A stretch of 64,000 nt of DNA from Anaeromonas frigoriresistens (lineage in GTDB: Bacteria > Bacillota > Clostridia > Tissierellales > SIT17): the NCBI RefSeq assembly GCF_016820655.1, contig NZ_WSFT01000036.1, forward strand, positions 1 through 64,000. Reading direction: 5' to 3'. Positions 53,679 through 63,168 of the stretch are shown here, one piece after another. Both the position numbers and the translations under genes were made by a program. The stretch's first letter is position 1, and each line of letters starts with the position of its first letter. The notes beneath the pieces were generated by a model. The model saw only the letters and a list, made by a program, of their open reading frames with translations. It was not told where the DNA came from and did not search any database.

Positions 53679-55388
53679 GTGGGTTACCTTTTAGAAAAAA
53701 TATTATATATTAATAAAAAACAATCTGAAGAAACAAAGATATTAATTGCCTATAGGTATTTATCTTTAATAGTTACTTCTCTATTTTACATATTTAGCAA
53801 TACCGACCATAGTTTTAATAAGAGAAGTTTTATTGTGGCTTGTATATTTATATCCTCATTTATACTTAACTATTTGTATATTAAAAATAGAGAGTCAAAA
53901 ATACAAATTAAATTCTTAGTATTAATAGAGACAATAGGAAACTCAATTATTTTAATCCCATCCGGGGGAATAAATAGCCCCTTTGTATGGTACTCATTAA
54001 ATACTATACTAATAACCTCAATAGAGTTAGAAAGACTATATAGTTGGATTAATTTATTTGTTTATTTATTTGCTTCTTTAGCGATATCAGACATTTTTAT
54101 AACTACGAATACAAGAAGCTTTATGGGTCTAGTATGGGAAGAGTCAAATTTGATTTTAAGTTTAGTGCTTATAACGGCTCTGGCTAGATTTCTATCTAAA
54201 TATATATTAGAAATTAAGAAAAAGAGCAATAAACTTGAGAACACAAATAAACAATTACTATTGGCCAATGAAAAAATAAAGGAATCTATGAATTATACAA
54301 TGGAACTTTATCATGCGGTAGAGTTGTTTTCTCACCAAAAAGATAAAGAAAATTTAGTAGACCATATAATCAATTATACTAAAAAGATAACAAAATCTTC
54401 TCAGGTTATATTTAGTATATATGGAGGATCTAATGATGAAGTAGTAATACATACTGAGGGAATAGATAATATCTTTTTAGAGAAGTTAAAAGTTAAAATA
54501 TTAGATATAAACAACATCGAGGTAGTACCGCAAATTCCCATAGAAATAAAGATAGAGAATAATACATATCTTTTTTCTTTGATAAATTCTCATGATAAAA
54601 GTTACGGTGTATTAGGGATAGATACTACAGATATTATGAAAAATGATATTAATGATTTGTATTATCAACTTAAGTTTTTATCTGAGTTAACTTCAATAGT
54701 TCTAGAAAGATTTGAGCTAGATGAAGTGAATGGAAGACTTTTAAAAGCTGAAGAACAAAATAGGATAGCCAGTGAGATACATGATGGTGTGCTACAAAGA
54801 CTATTTAGCATATCCTGTGGCATATTTACTTTAATGAAAAGAAAGAAGAAAGCCCCTAATGAAGATATCACTGAAGAGTTAAACCAGATGAGAAGCTCTA
54901 TAGATGATACCATGAAAGAATTAAGAAAGACCATATATGGACTTAGCTGGAGTAAAGAAGGATCAGATAATTTTATTTCAGATATAAACAACTATATAGA
55001 TGAAATTAAAAGGTTAACTACTATTAATATTAAATTTAAAGTACAAGGAAAGAGTGAGGTATTATCTACACTACATAAAAAAGCATTTTATAGAGTAATT
55101 AGAGAAGGGATAAGTAATGGGATTAGACATGGAGGGGCAAAAAATATAGATATTAATCTATATATATATAGACAACAAACTCTGCTAGAGATAATAGATG
55201 ATGGGACGGGTTTTGATATAAAAGAAATTAGAAACAAGAAAGATAAAGGGATAGGGATAGAGAATATGTATCATTTAGTTAATTCGCTTAAAGGACAAAT
55301 TTATTTTGATAGCATAAAAGAAAGAGGTACTATCATAAGTATTAAGGTACCTAATGTACATGTTATTGAAAGGGAGGAAGTTGTGTGA
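53679..55388 (+). CDS. NarX/DegS-type sensor histidine kinase
   Basis: 569-aa membrane kinase. About five N-terminal helices (22-175) are followed by a coiled coil (175-205), a GAF-like domain (about 210-345), a HisKA_3 domain with H368 (RIASEIHDGVLQRLF) and a short HATPase (EGISNGIRHGGA, DDGTGF, GIGIENM). It starts at GTG. GTGA overlap with the response regulator gene. The signal is unknown. The TasA/SipW-like genes directly downstream are the likely target of the pair. Confidence 0.92.
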   Translation: MGYLLEKILYINKKQSEETKILIAYRYLSLIVTSLFYIFSNTDHSFNKRSFIVACIFISSFILNYLYIKNRESKIQIKFLVLIETIGNSIILIPSGGINSPFVWYSLNTILITSIELERLYSWINLFVYLFASLAISDIFITTNTRSFMGLVWEESNLILSLVLITALARFLSKYILEIKKKSNKLENTNKQLLLANEKIKESMNYTMELYHAVELFSHQKDKENLVDHIINYTKKITKSSQVIFSIYGGSNDEVVIHTEGIDNIFLEKLKVKILDINNIEVVPQIPIEIKIENNTYLFSLINSHDKSYGVLGIDTTDIMKNDINDLYYQLKFLSELTSIVLERFELDEVNGRLLKAEEQNRIASEIHDGVLQRLFSISCGIFTLMKRKKKAPNEDITEELNQMRSSIDDTMKELRKTIYGLSWSKEGSDNFISDINNYIDEIKRLTTINIKFKVQGKSEVLSTLHKKAFYRVIREGISNGIRHGGAKNIDINLYIYRQQTLLEIIDDGTGFDIKEIRNKKDKGIGIENMYHLVNSLKGQIYFDSIKERGTIISIKVPNVHVIEREEVV

Positions 55389-56005
55389 GAGTACTTGTAG
55401 TTGATGATCATCCATTAGTTAGGAAGGGGATATCTGCAACATTATCCTTTGAGGATAAGATAGAGAAGGTTAAAGAAGCATCAAATATAGATGAAGCAAT
55501 AAATATATTAACTACTGAAAATATGGAGATTACTATAATAGACTTGAATCTTGGCAGAGAAAATGGTCTAGAGATAGTTAAAAAAGCTAAAACTAAAGGA
55601 ATAAAGACTAAATTCATTGTATTAACCTCATCATCAAAAATAGAAGATTTTAATAGGGCTCAATCTTTAAATGTAGATGGATACATATTAAAGGAAGCCT
55701 TTGCAGAAGATATTATCTATGGAATTCATACTGTAGCAAGGGGTAAGAAGTTCTTTGATCCTGAAGTGATCAAATATCAAATGGGTAATCAACATAATAA
55801 AGAATTAGATGGATTAACTCCTAGGGAAAAGGATGTACTAGAAGAGTTAGGTAAAGGACTCAGCAATATAGAAATAGCCCATCATCTCTTTATATCAGAA
55901 AGTACAGTGAAAAAGCATGTAAGTAATATATTATCAAAATTACGACTAAGTCATAGAACAGAAGCAGCATTGTATGTGAATAATACATTAAATTTTGGAC
56001 ATTAG
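55385..56005 (+). CDS. NarL/LuxR-type response regulator
   Basis: 206-aa regulator with receiver phosphoacceptor D53 (TIIDLNLGREN), the conserved Lys in YILKEAF and a C-terminal LuxR helix-turn-helix (LTPREKDVLEELGKGLSNIE followed by IAHHLFISESTVKKHVSNIL). GTG start overlapping the kinase stop. It is followed 26 nt later by the first TasA-like gene on the same strand. Confidence 0.94.
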   Translation: MRVLVVDDHPLVRKGISATLSFEDKIEKVKEASNIDEAINILTTENMEITIIDLNLGRENGLEIVKKAKTKGIKTKFIVLTSSSKIEDFNRAQSLNVDGYILKEAFAEDIIYGIHTVARGKKFFDPEVIKYQMGNQHNKELDGLTPREKDVLEELGKGLSNIEIAHHLFISESTVKKHVSNILSKLRLSHRTEAALYVNNTLNFGH

Positions 56006-56031
56006 GATTTAAAATAAGATGAGGTGAAAAT

Positions 56032-56955
56032 ATGGCAAAGAGAAGGAGCAAATTTAAATCTAAGTATATTTTAGTTATAGTGGTTATAGTACTAATGAAC
56101 TTAGTGGGTGTAAGCTATGCCTATTGGACGGATAGGTTAGAGATTGATGCAAGAATTAATACTGCATCTATGAATGTGGAGTTTGTAAAAATAGGGAATG
56201 TTAAAACTGCTCCACAAGGGAACAGTGATAAAGAATTAAATTTAGATATAAGAGATAAGGATGGAAAAGAAAATAATCATCTACATATTTCAGGGACTTT
56301 AAAAGAAAATCAAAAGGGATTTGTGCAATTTGGTATATTCAATAATAGCTCTATACCTGTAAAATATACAAGATCACAGCAAGAATATAAGGATTTCCAA
56401 TTTGATAATGGACTTAAAGTAAGAGTAAATCTCCAATCTCCAAAAATTGAGCCAAAAAATAAATTGTTACCACCAAATAATAATAGTAATATTGGAAATC
56501 CAAAAATACAAATAAATTCACCTAAGTCTTCATTAGATGTTGGTATATATACTTTTGAAATAAAACTTCCATTTAATATTGCAATAGGAGATACTGAATG
56601 GACAGAGGATTTAATTGTAACTGGTAGTATAGAAATGATACAAGATGAACCACAAGTTCAATCAACCATTTCAGATGAAAATATTAATCCAAAAGAAAAA
56701 CAACAAATGTCAAGTGAAGAAAATAAAAGTAAGGATAAAGTTTTAGAAAAAGATACTGAAGATAGTATAGAGGATACACAACAGAAAGAAAAATTAGATA
56801 ATTCAAAAAACACAGAAGACTCCCAAGAAGATGGGAATTCCAATAGTAGTGACGATACTGGTGATAGTGGAGAAAATGGGTCTTCTGGTGAATCAGAAGA
56901 GTTAGAGGAAGATAGTACACCGAGTAATCCAGATGAAAGTGATAAACCGGAATAA
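56032..56955 (+). CDS. TasA/camelysin-like surface protein with acidic tail
   Basis: 307-aa exported protein. The N-terminus KYILVIVVIVLMNLVGVSYA followed by YWTDRLEI is a SipW-class signal peptide: helix, then YAYWTD right after the cleavage site. The body (30-205) matches the beta-sandwich of TasA/CalY fibre subunits. The last 95 residues are a low-complexity Ser/Asp/Glu-rich tail, possibly a spacer. It is the first gene of a surface operon with sipW, a second TasA-like gene and a DUF5305 gene. Confidence 0.82.
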   Translation: MAKRRSKFKSKYILVIVVIVLMNLVGVSYAYWTDRLEIDARINTASMNVEFVKIGNVKTAPQGNSDKELNLDIRDKDGKENNHLHISGTLKENQKGFVQFGIFNNSSIPVKYTRSQQEYKDFQFDNGLKVRVNLQSPKIEPKNKLLPPNNNSNIGNPKIQINSPKSSLDVGIYTFEIKLPFNIAIGDTEWTEDLIVTGSIEMIQDEPQVQSTISDENINPKEKQQMSSEENKSKDKVLEKDTEDSIEDTQQKEKLDNSKNTEDSQEDGNSNSSDDTGDSGENGSSGESEELEEDSTPSNPDESDKPE

Positions 56956-56975
56956 TATTAATTGGGGGACCAAAG

Positions 56976-58187
56976 ATGATAAAGAGAGAGTATTTACCTA
57001 CAAAGTCATCTAAGAAGAATTTCTTAATACTTATTATTACATTGCTCACTATATATTTTTTAGATAATAAATTTTTGGCTTCCTTTTTTGGTAGCCAAGT
57101 TTTTATGTATATATTTAAGCCTAGCCTTTGGATTGGAATATTAATTTTAATTTGGTTTTACCCGAGAGTTAGACCTAGTGAGAAATTAAGATTTAGAGGA
57201 TTTACAAACTGGTGGGCTTTTAACTTTGCTATTATTTATATAGTCCTTACCTATATGGCAGGACTCGTAGATGGATTAGGAAAAAGTCCCTATGTTCATG
57301 ATCCTGTTACATTAGCATCAAATCTATTTGCAGTAGGGGTAGCAATAGTTGGAAGAGAATTGATTAGAAACTATTTAATAAATACTTTAACTAAGAAAGA
57401 AAACTATACTTTATTTATTCTCGTAGCATTACTAATGACTATAACGAGTTTTTCTGTTAATAGATATATGAATATAGCTAATTTTCAAGAGGGAGTTATA
57501 TTTACAGCTCATTATTTTGCTCCTGAATTTTCACAGAATATATTTCTTTCATATTTAGTATTTATAGGAGGACCTATACCAGCTATTATATATATAGGTA
57601 TTTTACATAGTGTTCATTGGATATCACCTGTATTACCGGATCTTAAATGGATAACATCAGCTTTTATTGGAGTATTGTATCCATTATTTGCTCTGATGAT
57701 ATTTGAAGATATGTATAATAAAGAATCTAAAAAAGTAAAGAAGTCCCATGATAAAGAAGAAAGTCCGATAGGGTGGATAGTCACAAGCATGGTTTCAATA
57801 CTAATAGTATGGTTTGCAGTAGGGGTATTCCCTATATATCCGTCAGTAATAGCAACAGGAAGCATGGAGCCTATGATATATCCTGGAGATGTAATATTAG
57901 TATATAAGGCACAGAGTATGGGAGATATAGAAGAATTAAAAGTGGGAGATATTATCCAATTTAAAAGAGATAGAATACTTATATCTCATAGGATAATGGA
58001 AATTAAAGAAAATGAAGAAGGACTGTTATATAAAACCAAAGGGGACAATAATTCTGGTCCAGACTCAGACTTAGTTAAACCAGAAGATATAAAAGGAAAG
58101 ATAGTAAAGGTAGTACCAAAAATAGGCGTGCCTACACTTTTGATTAAACAGGATAAGAAATCAAGATTAGAGGGGATAGAATTTTGA
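56976..58187 (+). CDS. sipW: SipW-type signal peptidase I with multi-helix N-terminal extension
   Basis: 403-aa peptidase of the archaeal/ER type. The catalytic Ser is S296 (IATGSMEPMIYPGD) and the catalytic His is H338 (LISHRIMEI), with the conserved TKGDNN region after. The first 275 residues hold about six to seven membrane helices, an unusual addition to the usual roughly 190-aa SipW. It should process the YAYWTD-type signal peptides of its two neighbouring TasA-like proteins. Confidence 0.9.
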   Translation: MIKREYLPTKSSKKNFLILIITLLTIYFLDNKFLASFFGSQVFMYIFKPSLWIGILILIWFYPRVRPSEKLRFRGFTNWWAFNFAIIYIVLTYMAGLVDGLGKSPYVHDPVTLASNLFAVGVAIVGRELIRNYLINTLTKKENYTLFILVALLMTITSFSVNRYMNIANFQEGVIFTAHYFAPEFSQNIFLSYLVFIGGPIPAIIYIGILHSVHWISPVLPDLKWITSAFIGVLYPLFALMIFEDMYNKESKKVKKSHDKEESPIGWIVTSMVSILIVWFAVGVFPIYPSVIATGSMEPMIYPGDVILVYKAQSMGDIEELKVGDIIQFKRDRILISHRIMEIKENEEGLLYKTKGDNNSGPDSDLVKPEDIKGKIVKVVPKIGVPTLLIKQDKKSRLEGIEF

Positions 58188-58196
58188 TCCATAGAT

Positions 58197-58225
58197 ATAC
58201 GGGAGAGTAATCTCCTGTATTTTTT
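58197..58225 (+). terminator. Intrinsic terminator after sipW
   Basis: ATACGGGAGA (58197-58206) pairs with TCTCCTGTAT (58211-58220) with one wobble and is followed by T residues. The second TasA-like gene therefore probably has its own promoter. Confidence 0.75.
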
Positions 58226-58372
58226 ATTGTCTAGAATTATAGATATGGTACGAAAGTAGTAGTCCATATAATACAAAAATACTACATAAAAGCATACCTT
58301 TTGATGGCTTAAAAAAGCAAGATATTTCCTATAATTATAGATGTAATAATAAATAAAAAGGAGAGATGTAAA

Positions 58373-58987
58373 ATGAAAAAAACAAAATTTTTAGCATTAG
58401 CATTAGCAGTGGCACTAATGACAATGGGAGCAGGTTATGCATATTGGACAGATACAATAGAAATTAAGAACACAGTGAACACAGGGCATTTAGATGTACA
58501 TTTTGTAGACGAACATTCATTTAATTTTGATGAAGCACCATATGTAACAGGGAAAGTTTTATATTCACAGAGAAATTTAGCCAATACTAAAGAAGAAAAC
58601 AACTGGGATGTAGCAAATGTTGAATTTAATAATATGTATCCAGGTGCATATGCAAAAGTTACATTAAAAATGGCAAACAATAGTACCATACCAGTAGGTA
58701 TGGATGCTATTACCGATACTAGAAGTGCTGATTTTAATAATGTATTTGTACACCCAGGTGCAAGTCTTAGATTTTTTAAAGCAGATGGAACTCCTATAAG
58801 AGAATTTAGTGCAGATACTACTGAATATGCTAATCCTTGGATTCCTGATCAATTAAAGGACGCTGAAATTCCAGTAGGAGGATATGCAACACTTACATTT
58901 ATGTTTAGAGCTAATGAAAACGCAAGAGAAGATGCAACATATACATTCAATCCTACAGCAGTATTTAAACAATTCAATGCACAATAA
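58373..58987 (+). CDS. TasA/camelysin-like fibre subunit
   Basis: 204-aa exported protein. The signal peptide ends MGAGYAYWTDTIEIKNTVNT, the classic SipW-cognate pattern. The rest is a single TasA/CalY-like domain (NVEFNNMYPGAYAKVTLKMA, VPVG-type strands, GGYATLTFMF). Unlike the first copy, it has no acidic tail, so it is the better candidate for the main fibre or S-layer-like subunit. GGAGAG precedes the ATG. It is flanked by terminators, so it is probably transcribed alone and strongly. Confidence 0.88.
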   Translation: MKKTKFLALALAVALMTMGAGYAYWTDTIEIKNTVNTGHLDVHFVDEHSFNFDEAPYVTGKVLYSQRNLANTKEENNWDVANVEFNNMYPGAYAKVTLKMANNSTIPVGMDAITDTRSADFNNVFVHPGASLRFFKADGTPIREFSADTTEYANPWIPDQLKDAEIPVGGYATLTFMFRANENAREDATYTFNPTAVFKQFNAQ

Positions 58988-58998
58988 ATAACCTTTTA

Positions 58999-59031
58999 AA
59001 ATAAGTAGAGTGAAAACTCTACTTATTTTTT
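58999..59031 (+). terminator. Intrinsic terminator after the TasA-like gene
   Basis: AAATAAGTAGAG (58999-59010) pairs perfectly with CTCTACTTATTT (59017-59028), followed by T residues. Confidence 0.85.
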
Positions 59032-59124
59032 ATCATTATCTCGAATAACAATGAATAGAATATTACATAGTATGTCCATAATCTAAAATAAGACTTAGTA
59101 TATAAAAATACAGGGGGAATAGAG

Positions 59125-60225
59125 ATGAACAAGAAACATATTAATAAAAAACTACGGTTAGGATTAATCGCAACTTCAATCATTATTTTAGCAATTATTT
59201 CATTCTTATTAATTAAAGGCTTAACCAACTCTAAAATCAAGGAAGAAAGTGTATCTTTATATGATTATACTATTAATCCTCAAGCAAATTATGAAGTGAA
59301 ATTAAAGAATAATATGTTATTTCAACAAAGGACAATAGAGGAAGGCCAAACATATTTCGCTGAGTTTTTAGATACAATTGATACTACTTTTAATTATGAG
59401 TTTATTGGAGAAAAAGAAGCTGAGTTAAAAGGTGATTATCAAATAGTTGCAGTGGCAGAGGGATACAGTAAAGAAAATGAAGAAATTCAGACTTTATGGA
59501 AAAAGGAATTTCCTATAGGAAATAAAGAGATATTCAGTAAAAAAGCCGATACTTTATCAATAAATAAAAATATAAAATTTAATTTAACTGAATATAATAA
59601 TTTTGCTAAAAGTGTTTCAGAAGCTGCAAAAACTAGTTCATATTCTAGGGTTTCAGTAATGATGAAAGTGAACTTAGAAGCTACAACTGCTGAAGGTGTT
59701 ATAAAGGAAACTGCATCACCATCTATAGTTATTCCTTTAGAAGAATCTAGCTTCATAATAGCAAAAGTAGGAGTAGAAGAAAAGAAGAACAGTATTGAAG
59801 AGACAAGAAAAGTAGAAGTACCTTTAGCTAAGAGTTTTATTATTATCTACAGCATAATCATAGCTATGTCGTTATTATTACTAATATATTTGATTGTTTT
59901 CACTAAGAATGTTGTTGAAGTCGACTTACATGAAAAATACCTAGATAAAATATTTAAAAATCATGGCACTAGATTAGTAGCCCTAGAAAAAAATACAGAC
60001 TCAACTTATGAAAATTATTATAAAGTAAGATCCATAGATGACTTGGTTCGAGTAGCTGATGAAATAGAAAAGCCAATAATGTATAGATATAGCTCTGATT
60101 TTCAGAATATAAAGGAATTTTATGTGGTAGATGATAGATCTCTTTATACTTTTGATTTAGAAAACTATATAAATAATTTAGAAAAAGATATAAAAAAGAA
60201 AAAATTGAAACCAGAAATAGTATAA
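59125..60225 (+). CDS. DUF5305 family membrane protein
   Basis: 366-aa protein with two membrane helices (about 13-31 and 240-262) and a large outside domain between them containing the DUF5305 hallmark (PQANYEVKLKNNMLF at about 51-65). A basic cytoplasmic tail of about 100 residues follows (KIFKNHGTRLVALEKNTDST, IYRYSSDF-like end). DUF5305 proteins are regularly encoded next to SipW-type peptidases and TasA-like proteins, as here, but their role is unknown. Its own GGGGG-containing site precedes the ATG. Confidence 0.85.
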   Translation: MNKKHINKKLRLGLIATSIIILAIISFLLIKGLTNSKIKEESVSLYDYTINPQANYEVKLKNNMLFQQRTIEEGQTYFAEFLDTIDTTFNYEFIGEKEAELKGDYQIVAVAEGYSKENEEIQTLWKKEFPIGNKEIFSKKADTLSINKNIKFNLTEYNNFAKSVSEAAKTSSYSRVSVMMKVNLEATTAEGVIKETASPSIVIPLEESSFIIAKVGVEEKKNSIEETRKVEVPLAKSFIIIYSIIIAMSLLLLIYLIVFTKNVVEVDLHEKYLDKIFKNHGTRLVALEKNTDSTYENYYKVRSIDDLVRVADEIEKPIMYRYSSDFQNIKEFYVVDDRSLYTFDLENYINNLEKDIKKKKLKPEIV

Positions 60226-60235
60226 ACCATAAAAG

Positions 60236-60264
60236 CTTCACCTTTTCTTAAGGGTGGAGTTTTT
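60236..60264 (+). terminator. Intrinsic terminator after the DUF5305 gene
   Basis: CTTCACC (60236-60242) pairs with GGTGGAG (60253-60259), followed by TTTTT. Confidence 0.75.
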
Positions 60265-60367
60265 ATTTCTTCAAACCATATATTACTACACTAGTAATAG
60301 AATTATTCCTCTGATTTTAGGGTATACCAAAACTATAATACATGTAATATTATAAGAAGGTGATCAT

Positions 60368-61321
60368 ATAGAAAGTGAAAAGGAATTTAAAAGAGTAGGA
60401 ACTCATCATGGAAGATTTCATGCTGATGATGTAATGGCTACAGCAATTTTAAAGGAAATTTTTGATATAGAACTAACTAGAACAAGAGATAAAGATATAC
60501 TAAAGGATTTGGATATAGTTTATGATGTGGGTGGTGGAGAATTTGACCATCATGGAGTAGACAAGGTATACAGGGAAGATGGTACACCCTATGCTGCTTG
60601 TGGTCTAATATGGAAAGCGTTTGGAAAAAGAATTATACAATTTAAAGATAATACATTAAATGAAGAAGAAACAGAAGATATATATGGATATATGGATAGA
60701 GTATTAATAGAAGGAATTGATGCCTTAGATAATGGTGTCAGAATAGAATCAGGAGAGATACCTTTGATGCATATATCATCAATAATATCTGGGTTTAATC
60801 CTCCTTGGTTTTCAGATAAATCACAGGATGAATCCTTTAACGAGGCAATAGAAGTGGCTTCGTCAGTTTTTGATAATACTTTTAATAGGAGATTATCAGT
60901 TATAAAGGCTAAAGGTAATATTATAAAAGCCTTTGAAAAAAGAGATAATCCAAAGATATTAATCCTTGATACTTTCTCTCCTTGGGGAGAAGTTTTAAAG
61001 GAAGTGGATGAAAATGATGAAGTAGTATTTGTAATTTATCCTAAAGATGATAACTATGCTATACAGACTATTAGAGGTAGAGATGGCTCTGATAAGAAGA
61101 AACTACCTGCTTTTTGGGGTGGTAAAGAAAATGAAGAACTAGCCGAAATAACAGGAGTAGAAGATGCTGTGTTCTGTCATACAGGGAGGTTTATAGCTGT
61201 GGCGGGATCTATGGATGGTATATTAAATATGGCTGAGTTAGCCATAAACGAGCCAGAAGAAAGGGAAAGAAAAGAAAAAGGAATATTTAACTTTATCAAG
61301 AGATTATTTAACAGAAAATAA
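60368..61321 (+). CDS. MYG1 family exonuclease-like protein, apparent AUA start
   Basis: DHH-like metal-dependent hydrolase of the MYG1 (UPF0160) family. The N-terminal metal motif THHGRFHADD and the second motif DVGGGEFDHHG are both present in one frame. The first canonical start in frame, ATG 60434, lies after THHGRFHADD and would delete it. The frame upstream has no ATG, GTG or TTG. AGAAGGTGA (60355-60363) sits 4 nt before an ATA codon at 60368, exactly where an ATG should be, so initiation at AUA is proposed (318 aa including the start). Otherwise it is a start-codon-null pseudogene. A terminator follows. Confidence 0.82.
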   Translation: MESEKEFKRVGTHHGRFHADDVMATAILKEIFDIELTRTRDKDILKDLDIVYDVGGGEFDHHGVDKVYREDGTPYAACGLIWKAFGKRIIQFKDNTLNEEETEDIYGYMDRVLIEGIDALDNGVRIESGEIPLMHISSIISGFNPPWFSDKSQDESFNEAIEVASSVFDNTFNRRLSVIKAKGNIIKAFEKRDNPKILILDTFSPWGEVLKEVDENDEVVFVIYPKDDNYAIQTIRGRDGSDKKKLPAFWGGKENEELAEITGVEDAVFCHTGRFIAVAGSMDGILNMAELAINEPEERERKEKGIFNFIKRLFNRK

Positions 61322-61328
61322 CATCTTT

Positions 61329-61361
61329 AAAAATATCAAGGTACGCACCTTGATATTTTTT
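61329..61361 (+). terminator. Intrinsic terminator after the MYG1 gene
   Basis: A 14-bp perfect stem (AAAAATATCAAGGT with its complement) around ACGC, followed by T residues. Confidence 0.88.
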
Positions 61362-61370
61362 CTGAATATC

Positions 61371-61465
61371 TTGACTGTTTATGAATGGGTTTGATATATT
61401 ACATGAGTGTTTATGAAATAAATTGAATGAAAATGATTGACTTTCAGAATATTATAAATTATACT
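61371..61465 (+). promoter_or_regulatory. Fructose operon promoter(s) and candidate FruR operators
   Basis: TTGACT (61437-61442), 17 nt, TATACT (61460-61465) is a strong promoter 22 nt before fruR. A second TTGACT-18-TATATT lies at 61371-61400. Two copies of TGTTTATGAA (61376-61385 and 61408-61417) are spaced 32 nt apart, about three helical turns, and overlap or precede these promoters. Direct repeats of this kind suit a DeoR-family repressor. Confidence 0.6.
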
Positions 61466-61487
61466 TAATATAAAGAGGTGAATTCTA

Positions 61488-62237
61488 ATGCTAACTGAAG
61501 AAAGACATAATATTATTTTAGATAAATTAAACAAAAAAGGAATAGTAAAGGTAAATGAGCTAGTTAAAGCTACTGATACATCAGAATCTACTATTAGAAG
61601 AGATTTAACTTATTTAGAAGAAATAAATAAGCTTAAAAGAGTTCATGGAGGAGCAGCCTTAGTAGAAGGAAGATACAATGAAGCTAGTTTTAAAGAAAAA
61701 TTAATTCATAATCAGCAGGAAAAGGTTTTGATAGCTAAATATGCAGCTTCTTTAATAGAAGATGGAGATTGTATTTATCTAGATGCAGGAACAACTGTTT
61801 ATGAAATGACTAAATATATAAATCAAAAGGATATTTTGGTAGTGACTAACGGTATAGACCATGTAGATCCCTTATTAGAAAAAGGAATCAAAGTTTATAT
61901 ATTAGGAGGTAAAATCAAATCCAACACTAAAGCAGTGGTAGGAGTAGATGCCATCACTAATTTATCAAGATTTAGATTTGATAAAGCATTCATTGGAATA
62001 AATGCTATTCATCTTGAGTATGATTTGACCACTCCAGATTCTGAGGAAGCTATCATGAAGGAAAGAGCAATAGAGCTTTCGGGAGAAGCTTTTGTATTAG
62101 CCGATCATAGTAAGTTTAATAAAATTAGCTCTGTGAAAGTTGCAGACTTAGATAAAGTATCCATTATAACTGGTAAAGAAAATGAAGAACATGATAAATA
62201 TATACAAAAAACTGAAATGAAAGTAGTGACAGAATAA
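61488..62237 (+). CDS. fruR: DeoR-family fructose operon repressor FruR
   Basis: 249-aa regulator with an N-terminal DeoR helix-turn-helix (MLTEERHNIILDKLNKKGIV, then TSESTIRRDLTYLE and RVHGGA) and a C-terminal sugar-phosphate-binding domain (DAGTTVYEMTKYI, VTNGIDHV, ADHSKFNKISSVKVADL). Its place before fruK and fruA identifies it as the fructose repressor, presumably relieved by fructose 1-phosphate. AGAGGTGA precedes the ATG. Its stop overlaps the fruK start by one base. Confidence 0.92.
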   Translation: MLTEERHNIILDKLNKKGIVKVNELVKATDTSESTIRRDLTYLEEINKLKRVHGGAALVEGRYNEASFKEKLIHNQQEKVLIAKYAASLIEDGDCIYLDAGTTVYEMTKYINQKDILVVTNGIDHVDPLLEKGIKVYILGGKIKSNTKAVVGVDAITNLSRFRFDKAFIGINAIHLEYDLTTPDSEEAIMKERAIELSGEAFVLADHSKFNKISSVKVADLDKVSIITGKENEEHDKYIQKTEMKVVTE

Positions 62238-63151
62238 TGATATATACAGTTACATTTAATCCAGCCATTGACTATGTTTTAGAAGTAGAAGACTTTAATC
62301 TGGGAAATGTAAATAGATCAAAAGATAGCTATAAATATCCAGGAGGAAAAGGGATTAACATATCTAGAGTATTAAATATTTTAGAGACAGATAATCAGGC
62401 TCTAGGATTTATTGGTGGATTTACAGGAGAATATATAAATAATTATTTAAGAGAACTAGGAATCCAAACTGACTTTATCTCTGTAGAAGGGGATACTAGG
62501 ATAAATGTAAAGCTTAAGTCAGGAAAAGAGACAGAAATAAATGCTCCAGGACCAAATATATCCGAAAGAGATTTGGAAGCTCTTTTTAATCAGATTGATC
62601 AATTAAAATCTAAAGATTTTTTAGTATTAGCTGGAAATGTTCAAAAAACTTTGCCTAGAGATATTTATTCAAGAATACAAGCTAGGTGTATGGATAAAGA
62701 CATAAAAGTAGTTGTTGATACTACTGGAGAAGCACTAATATCAACAATAAAAAATAAACCCTTTTTAATAAAACCTAATCATCATGAACTAAGTCAAATA
62801 TTTGATGTGGAAATAGAGGATAGAGAACAAGCTATAATCTATAGTAAAAAACTATTAGAACTAGGTGCTCAAAACATTATTGTTTCCATGGGAGGTGAAG
62901 GAGCAGTATTAGTATCACAAGAGGGAATATACTATGGAGAAGCACCAAAGGGAATAGTGAGAAATTCTGTAGGAGCAGGAGATTCATTGATAGCAGGTTT
63001 CTTAGCCAAGTATTCTCAAAGTAAAGATACTATAGAATCATTTAGATGGGGAATAGCAGCCGGAAGTGCTACAGCCTTTTCAATGGATTTATGTTCTAAA
63101 GAAGAAGTAGAGAATTTAGTTAAAAGTATTAATATCAAGAAAATAAATTAA
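62237..63151 (+). CDS. fruK: 1-phosphofructokinase FruK
   Basis: 304-aa PfkB-family kinase that makes fructose 1,6-bisphosphate from fructose 1-phosphate. Signatures: start MIYTVTFNPAIDYVLEVEDF, YPGGKGINISRVL, and the catalytic Asp in NSVGAGDSLIAGFLA. It is translationally coupled to fruR (TAATG overlap) and precedes fruA. Confidence 0.95.
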   Translation: MIYTVTFNPAIDYVLEVEDFNLGNVNRSKDSYKYPGGKGINISRVLNILETDNQALGFIGGFTGEYINNYLRELGIQTDFISVEGDTRINVKLKSGKETEINAPGPNISERDLEALFNQIDQLKSKDFLVLAGNVQKTLPRDIYSRIQARCMDKDIKVVVDTTGEALISTIKNKPFLIKPNHHELSQIFDVEIEDREQAIIYSKKLLELGAQNIIVSMGGEGAVLVSQEGIYYGEAPKGIVRNSVGAGDSLIAGFLAKYSQSKDTIESFRWGIAAGSATAFSMDLCSKEEVENLVKSINIKKIN

Positions 63152-63168
63152 AATAAAGGGGAGTTAAT

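Noticed and set aside
60434-61321. MYG1 protein starting at ATG 60434
   Set aside because: It would delete the THHGRFHADD metal motif that is encoded in the same frame just upstream, and no ribosome binding site precedes this ATG.
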